Part shown: in pieces, positions 20,341-30,554 of the stretch | Numbering within the stretch: position 1 is the stretch's first letter | How the letters are laid out: each line of letters begins with the position of its first letter | From: Oegoconia quadripuncta | Lineage: Eukaryota > Arthropoda > Insecta > Lepidoptera > Autostichidae | Length of the DNA stretch: 64,000 nucleotides | Reading direction: 5' to 3' | NCBI GenBank assembly: GCA_949316235.1 | Contig: OX438749.1 | Coordinates: 32,126,022-32,190,021, forward strand | The notes under the pieces: model-generated | What the model was told of the DNA's origin: nothing | The model's database searches: none | Seen by the model: only the letters and a program-made list of their open reading frames with translations | Position numbers and translations under genes: made by a program

Positions 20341-20480
20341 TATTACCCAATAAGTACTATATCCAGATACTCTAACTATTTAGGTTACCTATTCGCGCAT
20401 ATACTCATGTACAGTCGACTACACGTATATTCACTAGACTCATAGGGGTAAATACCAGAGCAACCATTAACATCGACGAC
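20341..20480. other. no recognised feature
   Basis: Short unassigned stretch between a CR1 fragment and a SINE C. Confidence 0.35.
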
Positions 20481-20742
20481 CTGTTTGGTGTAGTGGTTAG
20501 CAACTCTGACCACTATACCAAAAGGTTGCGGGTTCGAATCCCGCTAGGGGCATATGTTTGTGTGATGAATACGGACATGTGTACCCGAGTTATGGATGTT
20601 TTCATTTATAATAAGTATTTATTAAAAAAAAATGTATTTATGTATTAGATGAACCATCTGGTATCCACAACACAAGCCTATAGTTGCTTACTGTGGAACT
20701 AGATGGCGCTGTGTGTATGTCTAAGGATATTTGTAAAAAAAA
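20481..20742 (+). mobile_element. SINE C, near full length
   Basis: Head CTGTTTGGTGTAGTGGTTAG, B box GGGTTCGAATCCCGC, body with GAACTAGATGGCGCTGTGTG. Its A/T-rich end has drifted to an A run. Confidence 0.85.
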
Positions 20743-20814
20743 ATATGCGTATGCTCAAGTGGATATCACATCCAACTTATGTCAACTACGAGACATTTCA
20801 TACAGGCAGACATT

Positions 20815-20891
20815 TCATCTTCGACCACACATCGTCACTTTCCATCCGGTGAGATTGTGGTCAAACGCGAATCCAGTCAATCTTAAAAAAA
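20815..20891 (+). mobile_element. LINE-F 3' terminus
   Basis: TTCATCTTCGACCACACATC then AACGCGAATCCAGTCAATC and an A run. Confidence 0.65.
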
Positions 20892-20966
20892 AAAGGTTTG
20901 AATGCACTATAGGTACCCTAGACATTGACCTACAAGTATCACAAAATGAACAAGTTATCAAATTGA

Positions 20967-21216
20967 TTTTTTTTAATGCACTTGACGTCAATAACCCCTG
21001 ATGTTAAGTGAAGATGAGGCTGAAGGTGGAAACCCGGAGACCCCAACGTATTTGGGGCACTATAGCTATCTCTTATCTATGACAACCGGAACACAACAAT
21101 GCTATTAACATTGCTGTGTGGCGGCAGATTTAGATAAGATGGTGGTAGCTAGACGGGCGGACATTTAAAATGCCCTACCACCAACCGAGTAATAAACATG
21201 TACCCCGCTGGGATCA
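20967..21216 (-). mobile_element. SINE A, head truncated and diverged
   Basis: Tail and body are typical with several small deletions; cut just before the B box. Confidence 0.7.
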
Positions 21217-21866
21217 AACTTCAAACTTCAAGCATTTATTTCAACGTAAGATACATGATATCATTTGTTGAACATCAATTTGATTCCGTCGGTCCTTCGC
21301 TACTGCTGGCTCTCCGGCAGCTCTGGAACCCAATGGTCTGTCGAGAGATGACGGAAAAAGACCTGACGGAATGACGCTCGTACCCTGGAAGATGGGTCGG
21401 TGTTTGGTATGGGACGCTACTTGCGTTGATACTTTTGCTCCGTCGCATCTTCCAGGAACAGCAACCAAAGCTGGCTCCGCTGCCGCGACCGCTAAGAGCG
21501 CCAAGCGGCGCAAATATGCCGGTTTGAGCAGTGACCACATGTTTGCGCCGTTTGGTGTTGAAACTCTCGGGCCTTGGGGACCAGGTGCTCATTATCTCTT
21601 TAAGGAGATTTCTGAGCGCTTGGTCAATGCGTCCTATGATCGGAAGGCTGGCCTGTATTTCGCGCAAAGGATTAGCCTCGCCATACAGCGGGGTAACTCT
21701 GCCAGCCTTCTGGGAACGCTCCCGTTTGCGAGGGATTTGGGTCAAGTTTTTTATTTGTAAATAGTAGTTGAGTTTTATTTCTTTTAATCATGAGTTAAGA
21801 CATTGTAATTAATTATTTAAATCTAATAGAAATAAAAAAAAATTATTGCATTTATCTGTCAGTCGG
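21217..21866 (-). mobile_element. LINE-G 3' end, split by LINE-M
   Basis: Pieces 21217-21283 and about 21800-21866 are consecutive parts of the LINE-G 3' end in antisense (AAGATACATGATATCATTTG, then AAATCTAATAGAAATAAA and TTATCTGTCAGTCGGTATG). The gap is a separate plus-strand insertion. Confidence 0.7.
21284..21799 (+). pseudogene. LINE-M: C-terminal RPDG-domain fragment
   Basis: The open frame up to the stop at 21760 includes KRPDGMTLVPWKMGRCLVWD, then APSHLPGTATKAG, GLSSDHMFAPFGVETLGPWG and FAQRISLAIQRGNSASLLGT. I recall this PDG...WD-T-VDT block as a conserved C-terminal region in many invertebrate reverse-transcriptase-containing proteins. Its PD...(D/E)xK-like look suggests a nuclease fold, which is inference. 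It is 5'-truncated and lies within LINE-G with ATTT on both sides, as expected for a retrotransposed 3' end. Confidence 0.55.
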
Positions 21867-21872
21867 TATGTA

Positions 21873-22060
21873 AAGTATTTATTTACAACAAAATGTATTT
21901 ATGTATTATATCAACCATCTGGTATCCACAACACAAGCCTATAGTTGCTTAGTATGGAACTAGATGGCGCTGTGTGTTTGTGCAAAGATATTATTTATTA
22001 TTGTTATTTCTTACTATTGTGAATATGTCTAAGGATATTTTATTTATTTATTTTTATTTT
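21873..22060 (+). mobile_element. SINE C, 3' part
   Basis: Starts at AAGTATTTATTTACA and runs through TATCAACCATCTGGTATCC and GATGGCGCTGTGTG. The head is missing, and a small duplication lies near 21990-22040. Confidence 0.7.
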
Positions 22061-22200
22061 ATTTATGGCAATAACTTCTATTTCGCTAACCTAATAAGAC
22101 CGCCTTTGTACCCCTGTTAAGAATGTTTCACTGTGTTTATTTTTAAGCTGTGTAGGGTACCTATAGTAGGTACCCTACAATAAAGAATTTTTCTTCAGCT
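22061..22200 (+). mobile_element. retroelement 3' end with a 12-bp hairpin
   Basis: 22151-22162 (TGTAGGGTACCT), loop ATAGT, and its exact complement at 22168-22179, immediately followed by CAATAAAGAATTTTTC. A hairpin just ahead of a polyadenylation-like signal suits a LINE or SINE 3' UTR. Confidence 0.5.
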
Positions 22201-22662
22201 TCTTCTAATATGCCCTATTTTTTCCTTACGGATACGGTATATAAAATATAAGGTCTAACAAACGTTGCAGAGTGTATGTATAGGATGTAGGTACCTATTA
22301 CGAAAAAAATAAAAAAGGTTATTCAAAAAATAAAATTTAGAAATGTAAATTTTGTGAGTTGGACCTTAATGGCCGCGCGCTCTAAGTACTTTGCCACAAC
22401 ACACAAACACGTGCCGCGGTATCTTTGAAGACGCCGAAAGGCGACCGCTCGCCGCCGGCGCTTGCCCCGGCGCCGCCGCGACGCGCTGTGATTGGTTGCG
22501 CCCTGTGCCCCGCCATATGAACGTTGCCTTTTTTTTCTCATTCATAAAATAAGGTACAATCGAAATGAAGTAAGTCTGTTAATGTGTATTTTCATTTGCA
22601 CTTACATTTAATTTTTTTACTCGGAAACAAAATTTTTAAGGCTAGTTTTTTTAATGAATATA
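22201..22662. other. no gene; GC-rich patch
   Basis: 22365-22520 is strongly CpG-rich with GTGATTGGTTGCG (an inverted CCAAT-type motif). The minus-strand frame over it is Arg-rich only because of base composition. It could be a promoter remnant; no transcript evidence is available from sequence. Confidence 0.4.
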
Positions 22663-23054
22663 TTAAGGTCCTTACCTATGAAATTGGCGTTTTGTATGAA
22701 GAATTTCATTAAGACTGTTTACTCCATACAAACATTTTTTTTTTTGGTAACGGCAAATCCAAATTTAGCTAAACTTTGTGTGTATTATCGGATAACATTA
22801 AGTTAAGTATAGGCAGCGTTAATTTTTAAAAGTAACCGCTTTATAAAAATTTCAGCACATGAAAAGAGCTCTGTTCAAATTTTTTTTATTATGTGATTTA
22901 GCCCAGAAATTAAAAAGTATTTCATGTGAGACCTTGAAATAATATTCCATTTTCCAAATAAAAAACAAATTTGGATATAGCTTTGAAAATCGCAGGAATT
23001 GGTACATATGATTAACGAAGAAAAAAAACTCCAATTTCATAGGTAAAGACCCAA
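22663..23054. mobile_element. MITE-T, complete copy
   Basis: Ends TTAAGGTCCTTACCTATGAA and CATAGGTAAAGACCCAA with TA on both sides (22661-22662 and 23055-23056). 392 bp, no coding. TA duplications point to a Tc1/mariner-type transposase. Confidence 0.8.
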
Positions 23055-23340
23055 TATTATTTTATTGTCATGTACGTGCAATTGCCAAAGTTTGTCAGGT
23101 TAATTTTGTTACACAGTGCTTTTACTAAGTATTATCGTTCTTTACGCTCTTGGGTGTATCTACCGGACGTGACCAAACATATACATTACAGCACAGGCAG
23201 GAAATAGCGCGAGGGCAGCCACTCCGACTGACCGGTCGCGATCACTAATCAACGAGAAATAACTGGAATTACTTAAGTTATACTTAACTTTAGCATAATA
23301 ACCACAGACCACGTTACATACAAATGACTGACAACTATTT
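23055..23340. other. no recognised feature
   Basis: Unassigned sequence between a MITE-T and a SINE B. Confidence 0.35.
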
Positions 23341-23472
23341 TGACGACCGATTGGTGTAGTGGATAGTGACCCTATCAGCGAAACCAACGGTTGCGGTTTC
23401 GAATCCCGCGAGGGGTAAATGTTTGTGTGATGATGAATACGAACATTTATCCCCGAGTCTTGGATGTTTATA
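23341..23472 (+). mobile_element. SINE B, head half
   Basis: Head CGACCGATTGGTGTAGTGGA to CTTGGATGTTTA, where a MITE-T begins. Its other half does not follow the MITE; instead a second SINE B head starts there. Confidence 0.8.
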
Positions 23473-23874
23473 TTGGTTCTTTACCTATGAAATTGGAGTT
23501 CTTTTTCTTCGTTAATCATATATACCAATTCCTGCGATTTTCAAAGCTATATCCAAATTTGTTTTTTTATTTGGAAAATGGAATATTATTTCAAGGTTTA
23601 ACATGAAATATTTATAAAAAAAAATTTGAACAGAGCTCTTTTCATGTGCTTCCCATAATCATTTCTTAGATTCGCTGAAACTTTTATAAAGCGGTTACTT
23701 TTAAAAATTAACGCTGCCTATACTTAACTTAATGTTATCCGATAATACACACAGGGTTTAGCTAAATTTGGATTTGCTGTTCCCAACAAAAAAAAATCAG
23801 AAATGTTCGTATGGAGAAAACAGTCTTAATGAAATTCTTCATACAAAACGCCAATTTCATAGGTAAGGACCTAA
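23473..23874. mobile_element. MITE-T, complete copy, opposite orientation
   Basis: Ends TTGGTTCTTTACCTATGAAA and CATAGGTAAGGACCTAA with TA at 23471-23472 and 23875-23876. 402 bp. Confidence 0.8.
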
Positions 23875-23877
23875 TAT

Positions 23878-24110
23878 TTTGACGACCGATTGGTGTAGTG
23901 GATCACTATCCACTCGATCACCCTATCAGCGAAAGCAACAGTTGCGGTTTCGAATCCCGCGAGGGGTAAATGTTTGTGTGATGAATACGAACATTTATTC
24001 CCGAGTCTTGGATGTTTATATAAATATTTATGTATGTTTTCCGTTATCTAGTATCCATAGCACAAGTTTTGCTTAGTTTGGGACTAGATGATTGTTGTAA
24101 GTGTCCGAAA
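23878..24110 (+). mobile_element. SINE B, near full length
   Basis: Both this head and the one at 23341 follow TATTTTGACG, so the pair may be a local duplication and not two insertions. A 13-bp block (GGATCACTATCCA region) is duplicated after the A box. It ends in TCCGAAATATTTATTTATT. Confidence 0.75.
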
Positions 24111-24600
24111 TATTTATTTATTTATTATGGAGTATTGCTGCCACCTGTGGGATGGATCTGCTAAGTATCAGCTTGCCGCTTTAGATTCAGTGGAACGCAG
24201 AGCCAAGCGATTGATAGGCAACAAAGAGTTGGTAGAATCCCATCTACACAGCCTTGAACACCGACGGAAAGTCGCATGCCTTTCAATCTTCTATCGGATA
24301 TATTTCGGAGAGTGTGTTGAAGTACTGCATGAGTTGATCCCGCCATCCCCGTTCTTACATCGAAATTCAAGACGTACCGCAGGATATCACCCGCACTTAG
24401 TTGACGTGCCATTTATAAGGACCAAGCGTTTTAGGTCTTCGTTTCTCATGCGCACGGCTAAGGAGTGGAACGCATTGCCTCCGTCTGTGTTTCCAATCGC
24501 ATATAAAGTCAGGTTAAATAGGCATCTTCTGGGAAAGCTCGTTCCATCGTAGCCCTTATCTCGACATTAGTCCAGATTAAGGTCAAGAGCGATCCCATTC
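24111..24600 (+). pseudogene. LINE-F ORF2 C-terminus, best preserved copy
   Basis: The open frame to the stop at 24552 encodes MEYCCHLWDGSAKYQLAALD, then VERRAKRLIG, EHRRKVACLSIFYRIYFGEC, IPPSPFLHRNSRRTAGYHP and AKEWNALPPSVFPIAYKVRL. This is the region after the reverse transcriptase in Jockey-like ORF2 proteins. The RT and endonuclease are absent, so it is 5'-truncated though uninterrupted. The 3' end carries the family TGGTCAAA-like region and a short A run. Confidence 0.8.
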
Positions 24601-24756
24601 TAATTAAAAAAGAAAAAAAATTTACACTGGCAACTGGATAAGTTCTAATATGCAGAAAGTTTGGACGTTGCTTTTTTGCTCTGTCACAGCGAAACGACTG
24701 AACGGATTTGGATGAAATTTGGTAGAATATACTCTGGATTAAGGACATTCGGATGA
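24601..24756. other. common insect repeat end
   Basis: CGAAACGACTGAACGGATTTGG near 24690 recurs near 59940. Confidence 0.45.
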
Positions 24757-25200
24757 CCTGTTTGGTGTAGTAGTGTAATTAAATTCACTCGCACAATCAC
24801 ACATATGTATTGAAATTTATAAATACCTAGCTATATTGATACCTTTTCGTATCGTGTCTTTTTATGTTTTTTATAGTTTATCACTTGTAGTTGTTTTTGA
24901 GTTATTTTAGATATAGTTTTTTTCTTTTTGTTTGCTTTTAGTGAATGTTTAAATTTATTCATAGAGTAATAATAATTAATTCCTTGGTGGCAGCAACTAC
25001 TCTACTTGGGGGGGAGACTGAAAATCAGCAAATCTGCTGAGTCCCTGCCTTTTCATCACAGTTTGACCTAATTTATAATAATCAATTAATTACATTATTA
25101 TTATTAGTAGTTAGAAACTCTGACTGCTATGCCAAAAGATCGCGAGTTCTAATCCGGGGCATATGTATGTATGATGAATACCATCCATACCAATCTCTGA
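24757..25200 (+). mobile_element. SINE C split by a 331-bp insertion
   Basis: The head GACCTGTTTGGTGTAG stops at TAGTAG (24768-24773) and the B-box half resumes after TAGTAG at 25105-25110. The insert 24774-25104 has AT-rich ends, no coding and a short hairpin (CAGCAAATCTGCTG). Class unknown. Confidence 0.65.
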
Positions 25201-25349
25201 CCATCTTAATCTTTTGGGTCTGGAGTTAACCTCCAACCTAAATTTTGGGCACTCCATAGAATCGAATGCTAAAACAACAAGGGGTATGGTTCAACTCTTC
25301 CCTCTTCTTGGTCTTAAATTTATTACCCGACAGCCCCCAAAAAGAGGGT

Positions 25350-26045
25350 ATGTATGTACATGTATGTTGGAAGCTTTTGAGATGTGGCGCTGGAGGAGAA
25401 TGGAACGAATCAGCTGGACAGAGAAGGAAACGAACGAAGCGGTTTTAAATATAGTAAAGGAAAAAAGGAAATTGTTGGGAGTCGGGAGTCAACCGCCTCG
25501 TGGCTCAATGTAAACAACATTGAGTTTACGATTCGGAGGTCGCGGGTTCGATTCCCAGCGGTGTACATGTTTAAGTACTCGGTTTGGTTGGTGGTAGGGC
25601 ATTTTAAATGTCCGCATGGCTAGCTACGACCATCTTATCTAAATCTGCCGCCAAGCAGCAATGTTAATAGCATTGTTGTGTTCTGGTTGTCAAAGATAAG
25701 ATAGCCAATCCCCCAAATGCGTTGGGGTTTCCGGGTCAGTACGCTTCCACCTTCGACCTCATCTTCACTTAACATCAACGTACAATCCCGTTGTGCATAA
25801 AAAAAAAGAGTAATTGAGAATAGAAGAGGGAAAGTGCTGGGACACTTTATACGACACGATGATTTCATCAAAACCATAATAGAAGGAAGAATAGAGGGGA
25901 AAAGAAAAAGAGGAATACCGAGAATAAGCTATATGCAGCAGATAAAAGAGAAGTTGAACGTCGTGTCGTATCAAGAGGTCAAGAGGAAGGCGGAGAGCAG
26001 AGAGATATGGCAAAATCTTCACCGACAAGAGCATGGCTCTTAAAT
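25350..26045 (+). pseudogene. RTE-like LINE ORF C-terminus split by SINE A
   Basis: The first part reads LEAFEMWRWRRMERISWTEK and TNEAVLNIVKEKRKLLG. After the SINE A it continues with KVLGHFIRHDDFIKTIIEG, KRKRGIPRISYMQQIKEKL and YQEVKRKAESREIWQNLHRQ to a stop at 26043. This order is the standard C-terminus of RTE-clade LINE proteins. The 34825-34908 fragment belongs to the same family. Confidence 0.75.
25491..25808 (+). mobile_element. SINE A inserted in the RTE-like LINE
   Basis: Complete from CCGCCTCGTGGCTCAATG to GTGCATAAAAAAAAAG; GAGT precedes and follows it. A small deletion removes part of the GTGTGATTGAGGTCA region. Confidence 0.85.
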
Positions 26046-26251
26046 CAGATGATGATGATGTATGTAGATTTCTATGTCGCCAAAGCACCTCGACCGATTT
26101 TGAAGTGCAATGTGTCGTTATTAGTCTGTATCCCTAGGGTATCATAGGACACATTCGATGGCAAAATTTCCAACATGGCGCCCGTAAAATAAAAAAATAT
26201 GATGTCGGTTTTTTGGTTTTTAAATAGTTATTTAAAATCAAATTTCGAAAG
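26046..26251 (+). repeat. repeat V
   Basis: (ATG)n at 26049-26060, then CCAACATGGCGCCCGTAAAA and GATGTCGGTTTTTTGG. Probably the 3' trailer of the RTE-like LINE or a neighbouring repeat. Confidence 0.45.
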
Positions 26252-26519
26252 TTTTTTTTATGCACAACGGGTTAGCACTTGACCTCAATCACACCTGATG
26301 TTAAGTGAAGATGAGGCCGAAGGTGGAAGCGAACAATGTCTATTAACATTGCTATTTGGCGGCAGATTTAGATAAGATGGTGGTAGCTAGCCAGGCGGAC
26401 ATTTAAAATGCCCTACCACCAACCAAACCGAATACTAAACATGTACCCCGCTCGGGATCGAACCCGCGACCTCCGATGCGTAAACCCTATGTTGTTTACA
26501 TTGAGCCACGGAGACGGTT
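26252..26519 (-). mobile_element. SINE A with internal deletions
   Basis: Tail and head are both present; about 60 bp around the CCGGAAACCCC block are missing. Confidence 0.8.
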
Positions 26520-26886
26520 AATGTCTACAAGAATCCCTTTTCAATAATGGGTAAAAATTATTAATTGAATCCAATATTTTACGGGAATAATCTTACACAA
26601 TATTCATTAACCAATAACGTTAGTTTTAATTTGATAACACCAAACACATTTCAAAATTCCATTTGTCCCAGACCAACCCTTAGGTTTCAGCAGAATACCA
26701 GTGTTTTGCCCGCCTCGGGCAAATCCATACACTGAACTGTAGCCTTTTTGTATACTGCGGCACACACATAATATTTGTTTGTTTCTGTACTTGTGTTTTA
26801 TTGTTTTAGTTGTATTTTTCATATGTAAAATTTGTTATGTGTGTGTACATGGATGCAAATAAATGCTTATCTATCTATCTATCTAA
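26520..26886 (+). repeat. repeat S, diverged, with (TCTA)n tail
   Basis: From about 26640: ACCAGTGTTTTGCCCGCCTC, CTGCGGCACACACATAATAT, ATAAATGCTTATCTATCTAT. The first 120 bp are unassigned. Confidence 0.6.
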
Positions 26887-27526
26887 AAAACTTAGATACC
26901 TCATTCTCTTGGGACAAGGAAGTCAGAACGTATGGTAATTATAAATGTGCATGTTATGTTCATTCTGTCAAACCAGTTCATTGAGACCTTGCTTGACTCT
27001 AAAAGGTTTTTATGTTTCACGTGTGAAAAAAGCCGTTTCAAATTATATACAGGGAGTGTCAACGAACGGATACTGTAGAAAAAGTACTGTAAACATTGTA
27101 GTCCAGTAAGATACCTACACTTTTAAGTTCCTGTATCTTAAAGGCCGTGATTTTTTGTCAGTGATAGTGGTTTCGCCATTAATAATTTATTCTTTAATAT
27201 TTTGTTTAACGCTGTTGTTAACGTTAAATGGTTGTAAACTGTTTGAATTTCGCGGGTCGAGCGCATCCAACGGCTCCCGACTGCGCGAGAGTTGATATGT
27301 GAACCCCACAGAGGAAACGCACGCGTGGTAGTTACATACCACCAGTAGTTGTCATTCGATCGTCCTTGGACAAACACCGTACAATCGCGACTGCTATCTA
27401 CGAAACCGCCATCTTGCTTATTTCACGTGGAATACCCCGTGGGAGTTCCTAGTGCTGTCGAGTATCCCTGGCCAGGGCGAGAAACCTCTGGAGTGCAGCG
27501 GGACGCTGGAAGAAAAGCTCGTATCA
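26887..27526. other. no gene; possible single transposon end
   Basis: TATATACAGGGAGTGTC near 27045 resembles the terminal TATACAGGGCGTCCC of the foldback element at 55558 but has no partner. Remaining sequence unassigned. Confidence 0.4.
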
Positions 27527-27864
27527 AACGCCTCCGTGGCTCGTAAACAACATTGGGTTTACGATTCGGAGGTCGCGGGTTCGATCCCCAGCGGGGTACA
27601 TGTTTAAGTACTCGGTTTGGTTGGTGGTAGGGCATTTTAAATGTCCGCCTGGCTAGCTACCACCATCTTATCTAAATCTGCCGCCAAGCAGCAATGTAAT
27701 AGCATTGTTGTGTTCCGGTTGTCAGAGATAAGATAGCCAGTCCCCCAAATGTGTTGGGGTTTCCGGGTCAGTACGCTTCCACCTTCGACCTCATCTTCAA
27801 TTATCATCAGGTGTGATTGAGGTCAAGTACAAACCCGTTGTGCATAAAAAAAAAAAGAAAAAAA
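27527..27864 (+). mobile_element. SINE A, near full length
   Basis: The head lacks AATGT after the A box (GTGGCTCGTAAACAACATTG). The B box GGTTCGATCCCCAGC, body and long A tail are intact. Confidence 0.9.
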
Positions 27865-28084
27865 GTATCCGGCAAATTTGACAGGTAACAACCATTTTAC
27901 GCATTAGTTAATAGCAGCGTTTCATATCGACCAGTGCACCTCGCAGTGTCGTCAAGTTTCCCTATAGATTTTCCTTAGGAAAAGCCTCTGGCGTCATCAG
28001 ATAGAATAAAAATGTTTCCTAACAAATCGGTAGCTGGCTTTAGATATTAGTATAAGGTTCCCGTTGAGGTACAGAAACTGGTAT
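27865..28084. other. no recognised feature
   Basis: Unassigned. Confidence 0.35.
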
Positions 28085-28805
28085 CCTTCCGTTTGGCAAA
28101 ATATACTTCGTCAAATTTTACCTCCAAAAAACTTATCGCACTAGTTTCATTTCCCAAAAGAATCTTTAGCAAATTTATATTTCGCATTTTAATCACTTGG
28201 TCAAATATTAATTTCGCAATTTTTTACTTGCTCAAGTTTCATTAAGTCAAATATACATTAAGCGAATGCTTTATTTTGTAAAAATATATATTCCAAAACT
28301 AAGGTCGTTCAAATTTTCATTTAAATAAATTGTAAAAATATGAAAAGTCTGATATAAATCATTATTATTATAATTATTACCTAATAAATTGTCACTTCAC
28401 ACAATCAGAATAAACAAGTAAGCACAATAGTTGAGTACATTAATTAAGTACAATGTTACGTAGGCTAGATTAGAACTGCTAGAAAAGTGGGTTAGGTTAG
28501 GTTAGAACTGTGACCCCAACAGCGCGCGAGCCGAGCGAGCGTAGGGAATTGATTTGTATTATAACAATATAATTTTGGGAAGAGCATGTTATGCCAAACC
28601 ATATTTGACTACATAATACTTGGTAAAATAAAACATTGCCATGTAATTATTTGTTAAACAATAAATTGCCGAAAATAGTATTGCTAACTGTAAAATTGCG
28701 AAAAGTTGTTTTGCCAAACGTTTTTTTGCCAAATGAAAATTTGGGAAACATACTTTGGCATGTAATACTTTGGGAAACGTTTTTTTGCCCAAAAACGAAT
28801 GCCCA
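28085..28805. repeat. two opposed arrays of degenerate TTTGGCAAA units
   Basis: 28085-28290 contains spaced GGCAAAATATACTT, GTCAAATTTTACC, GCAAATTTATATTTCGC and GGTCAAATATTAATTTCGC. 28575-28805 contains the complementary style: GCCAAACCATATTTGAC, TTGCCAAACG, TTGCCAAATGAAAATTTGG. Units recur every 18-20 bp or so. The 280 bp between them are unrelated. Overall a degenerate inverted pair of short tandem arrays; class unknown. Confidence 0.55.
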
Positions 28806-28966
28806 AAAGCTTTAAACCAGCAACCCTTTGAGTTTCTGCTTGTTCTTCTTACGGGAAAATAGTCTTTTGAACAAGCAGTAGCTTTAAAACTGTAATATTA
28901 ACTATTTTAAGTATATTTAACTATTTTATACTGGTTTGCGTAAAATAAAGATTTTTTGATTTGCCT
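28806..28966 (+). mobile_element. CR1-like LINE 3' UTR
   Basis: GAGTTTCTGCTTGTTCTTCT, then AACAAGCAGTAGCTTTAAAA and AATAAAGATTTTTTGATTTG. Confidence 0.75.
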
Positions 28967-29034
28967 ATCATTCAGATAGTCAGAAATTTTATAATAATAT
29001 AATATAAATTTTATATTACTATAAAATATAAATT

Positions 29035-29230
29035 ACTAGTCCCAAATTAAGCAAGTCTTGTACTATGGATACTAGATCAGATAAACATATATAAATATTT
29101 ATATAAATCTCCATGACTCGGGAATAAGTGTTCGTATTCATCACAGAAACATTTACCCCTCGCAGGATTCGAACCCGCAACCGTTGGTTTCGTAGACAGG
29201 GTCACTATCCACTACACCAATCGGTCGTCG
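29035..29230 (-). mobile_element. SINE B
   Basis: Head at the right end (CGACCGATTGGTGTAGTGGA), B box GGGTTCGAATCCTGC; the 3' end is shortened. Confidence 0.8.
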
Positions 29231-29631
29231 ATGTCAACTGGAACCTTATTACAAATGATTATACATCTAAAAAGACTTATTAACTAAACAGCTGATGAAT
29301 AGCAATTATTTTTATATCTAACTAAGCATTGCATACCAAAGATATATTCGACATGAACCTACATTGTAAACCATGATCGCTATGCTCAAACAATTGGTAT
29401 GTATCTTATAATATAGATTCTATTAATCAAATTAACATTGACCTGATCATGCGTCGTGAGAGGAATGTAGGTATGTGAACGCAATGTAATTATACAATTC
29501 AATTGTTTAAAACCGCACCTTATGCGTTCCCGCACATAACTCTTCTCTAACTGCTTGTACAGTATGTTCGTGGAACATTTTTGAAGGCCAGCGCCATTAT
29601 TAACTCGCTCAAAGAATAGCTAGAGGGAGCC
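29231..29631. other. no recognised feature
   Basis: No frame or known repeat seen. Confidence 0.4.
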
Positions 29632-29815
29632 AAAGTCTAAAATGCATTATTTTTACGTACACAGGGTACACTTAAAATGGTCAGTGTTTACATTTTTAAC
29701 TACTGCTTGTTCAAAGGGTTATTTTCCCCTGAGGAGAACGAGGAAAAATCTCGGAGGATTGCTCTTTTAAAATCAGGTTTTTATATTTCATTATTAATTG
29801 TGAAATAGCCTGGGG
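29632..29815 (-). mobile_element. CR1-like LINE 3' UTR
   Basis: Antisense AAATGCATTATTTTTACGTA, GTACACTTAAAATGGTCAG and TTTCATTATTAATTGTGAAA. Confidence 0.75.
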
Positions 29816-30554
29816 ACCAATCGCGCTATTTTAACGACGTATTTAGCGTTCGAACGGAACGTTTTTGGTTATGGTTTAGCTTTAGTTCAGCTGAAGTAAA
29901 AAATGGTATCGCGCTATATTTAGTGAACGATTATATCGTTGACGCTACCAAAGTAGAACCAAACCCAAAATATTTTGATAGCTCTAAACCAAGTAACCAC
30001 GATTATTTAAAAAAAAAACTAGTTTAATTTAAGATTATTTTAATGAATGTTATGTATGTTAAAGACTAGACACACTGCCATCAAGAAAAATACTTAAAAA
30101 TAACAGAGATCGTTAATAACACGTTCAAAGATAATGTCAACATATATAGAACATTCTACAGGACCTTGCTCTATTTAATTTAGTAAAAGAAGCTTAGGGG
30201 ATTGTAATTTTAATAAACACACACGCATACGCACACGCACGCGCCACATACCTCTCTATTTTTATAATTTTATTTCTAAATTTTATGGAAAAAAAAATAA
30301 TGTTAAAATAAGAATTTATCTTGTATACCTACTTACCTTCTTGTGTAAAGCGTTTATCAAGTTCCCGTTAAATTGAGTACTTCCCGCGCGATAAACAAAT
30401 TTTCGCCGACAGTTATTCCACGCAGGCGAAGCCGCGGGCGGAAGGCTAGTGGATAATAAGAATAAGTTACTGAAATAAACATTTTTGATTTTTTTTTCAT
30501 TGACATTTAGGACGTCCGTCCATTTAGGAATCTGTCGTATTAGGAATCAGAGGG
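29816..30554. other. unassigned; possible Helitron-like terminus
   Basis: GGCGAAGCCGCGGGCGGAAG GCTAGT at 30425-30450 resembles the widespread lepidopteran repeat end, which could be a Helitron 3' hairpin plus CTAG before T. No matching 5' TC end was found. TATCGCGCTAT phrases at 29822 and 29911 hint at another small repeat. Confidence 0.35.

Noticed and set aside
20481..20560. Functional tRNA gene
   Set aside because: A and B boxes and TTCGAAT are present, but the same head recurs with a fixed 200-bp body at several sites and acceptor-stem pairing is not apparent; it is a SINE C head. The same applies to the SINE A, B and D heads.
22323..22541. Arg-rich small protein on the minus strand
   Set aside because: The reading is a by-product of CpG-rich DNA, with no conserved motif and an AT-rich nonsense tail.
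28489..28506. Insect telomere repeat (TTAGG)n
   Set aside because: Only about three units of GGTTA, too short and isolated to mean telomeric sequence.
30425..30450. Confident Helitron call
   Set aside because: Only a possible 3' hairpin and CTAG-T are seen; no 5' TC end or Rep/helicase sequence was found.
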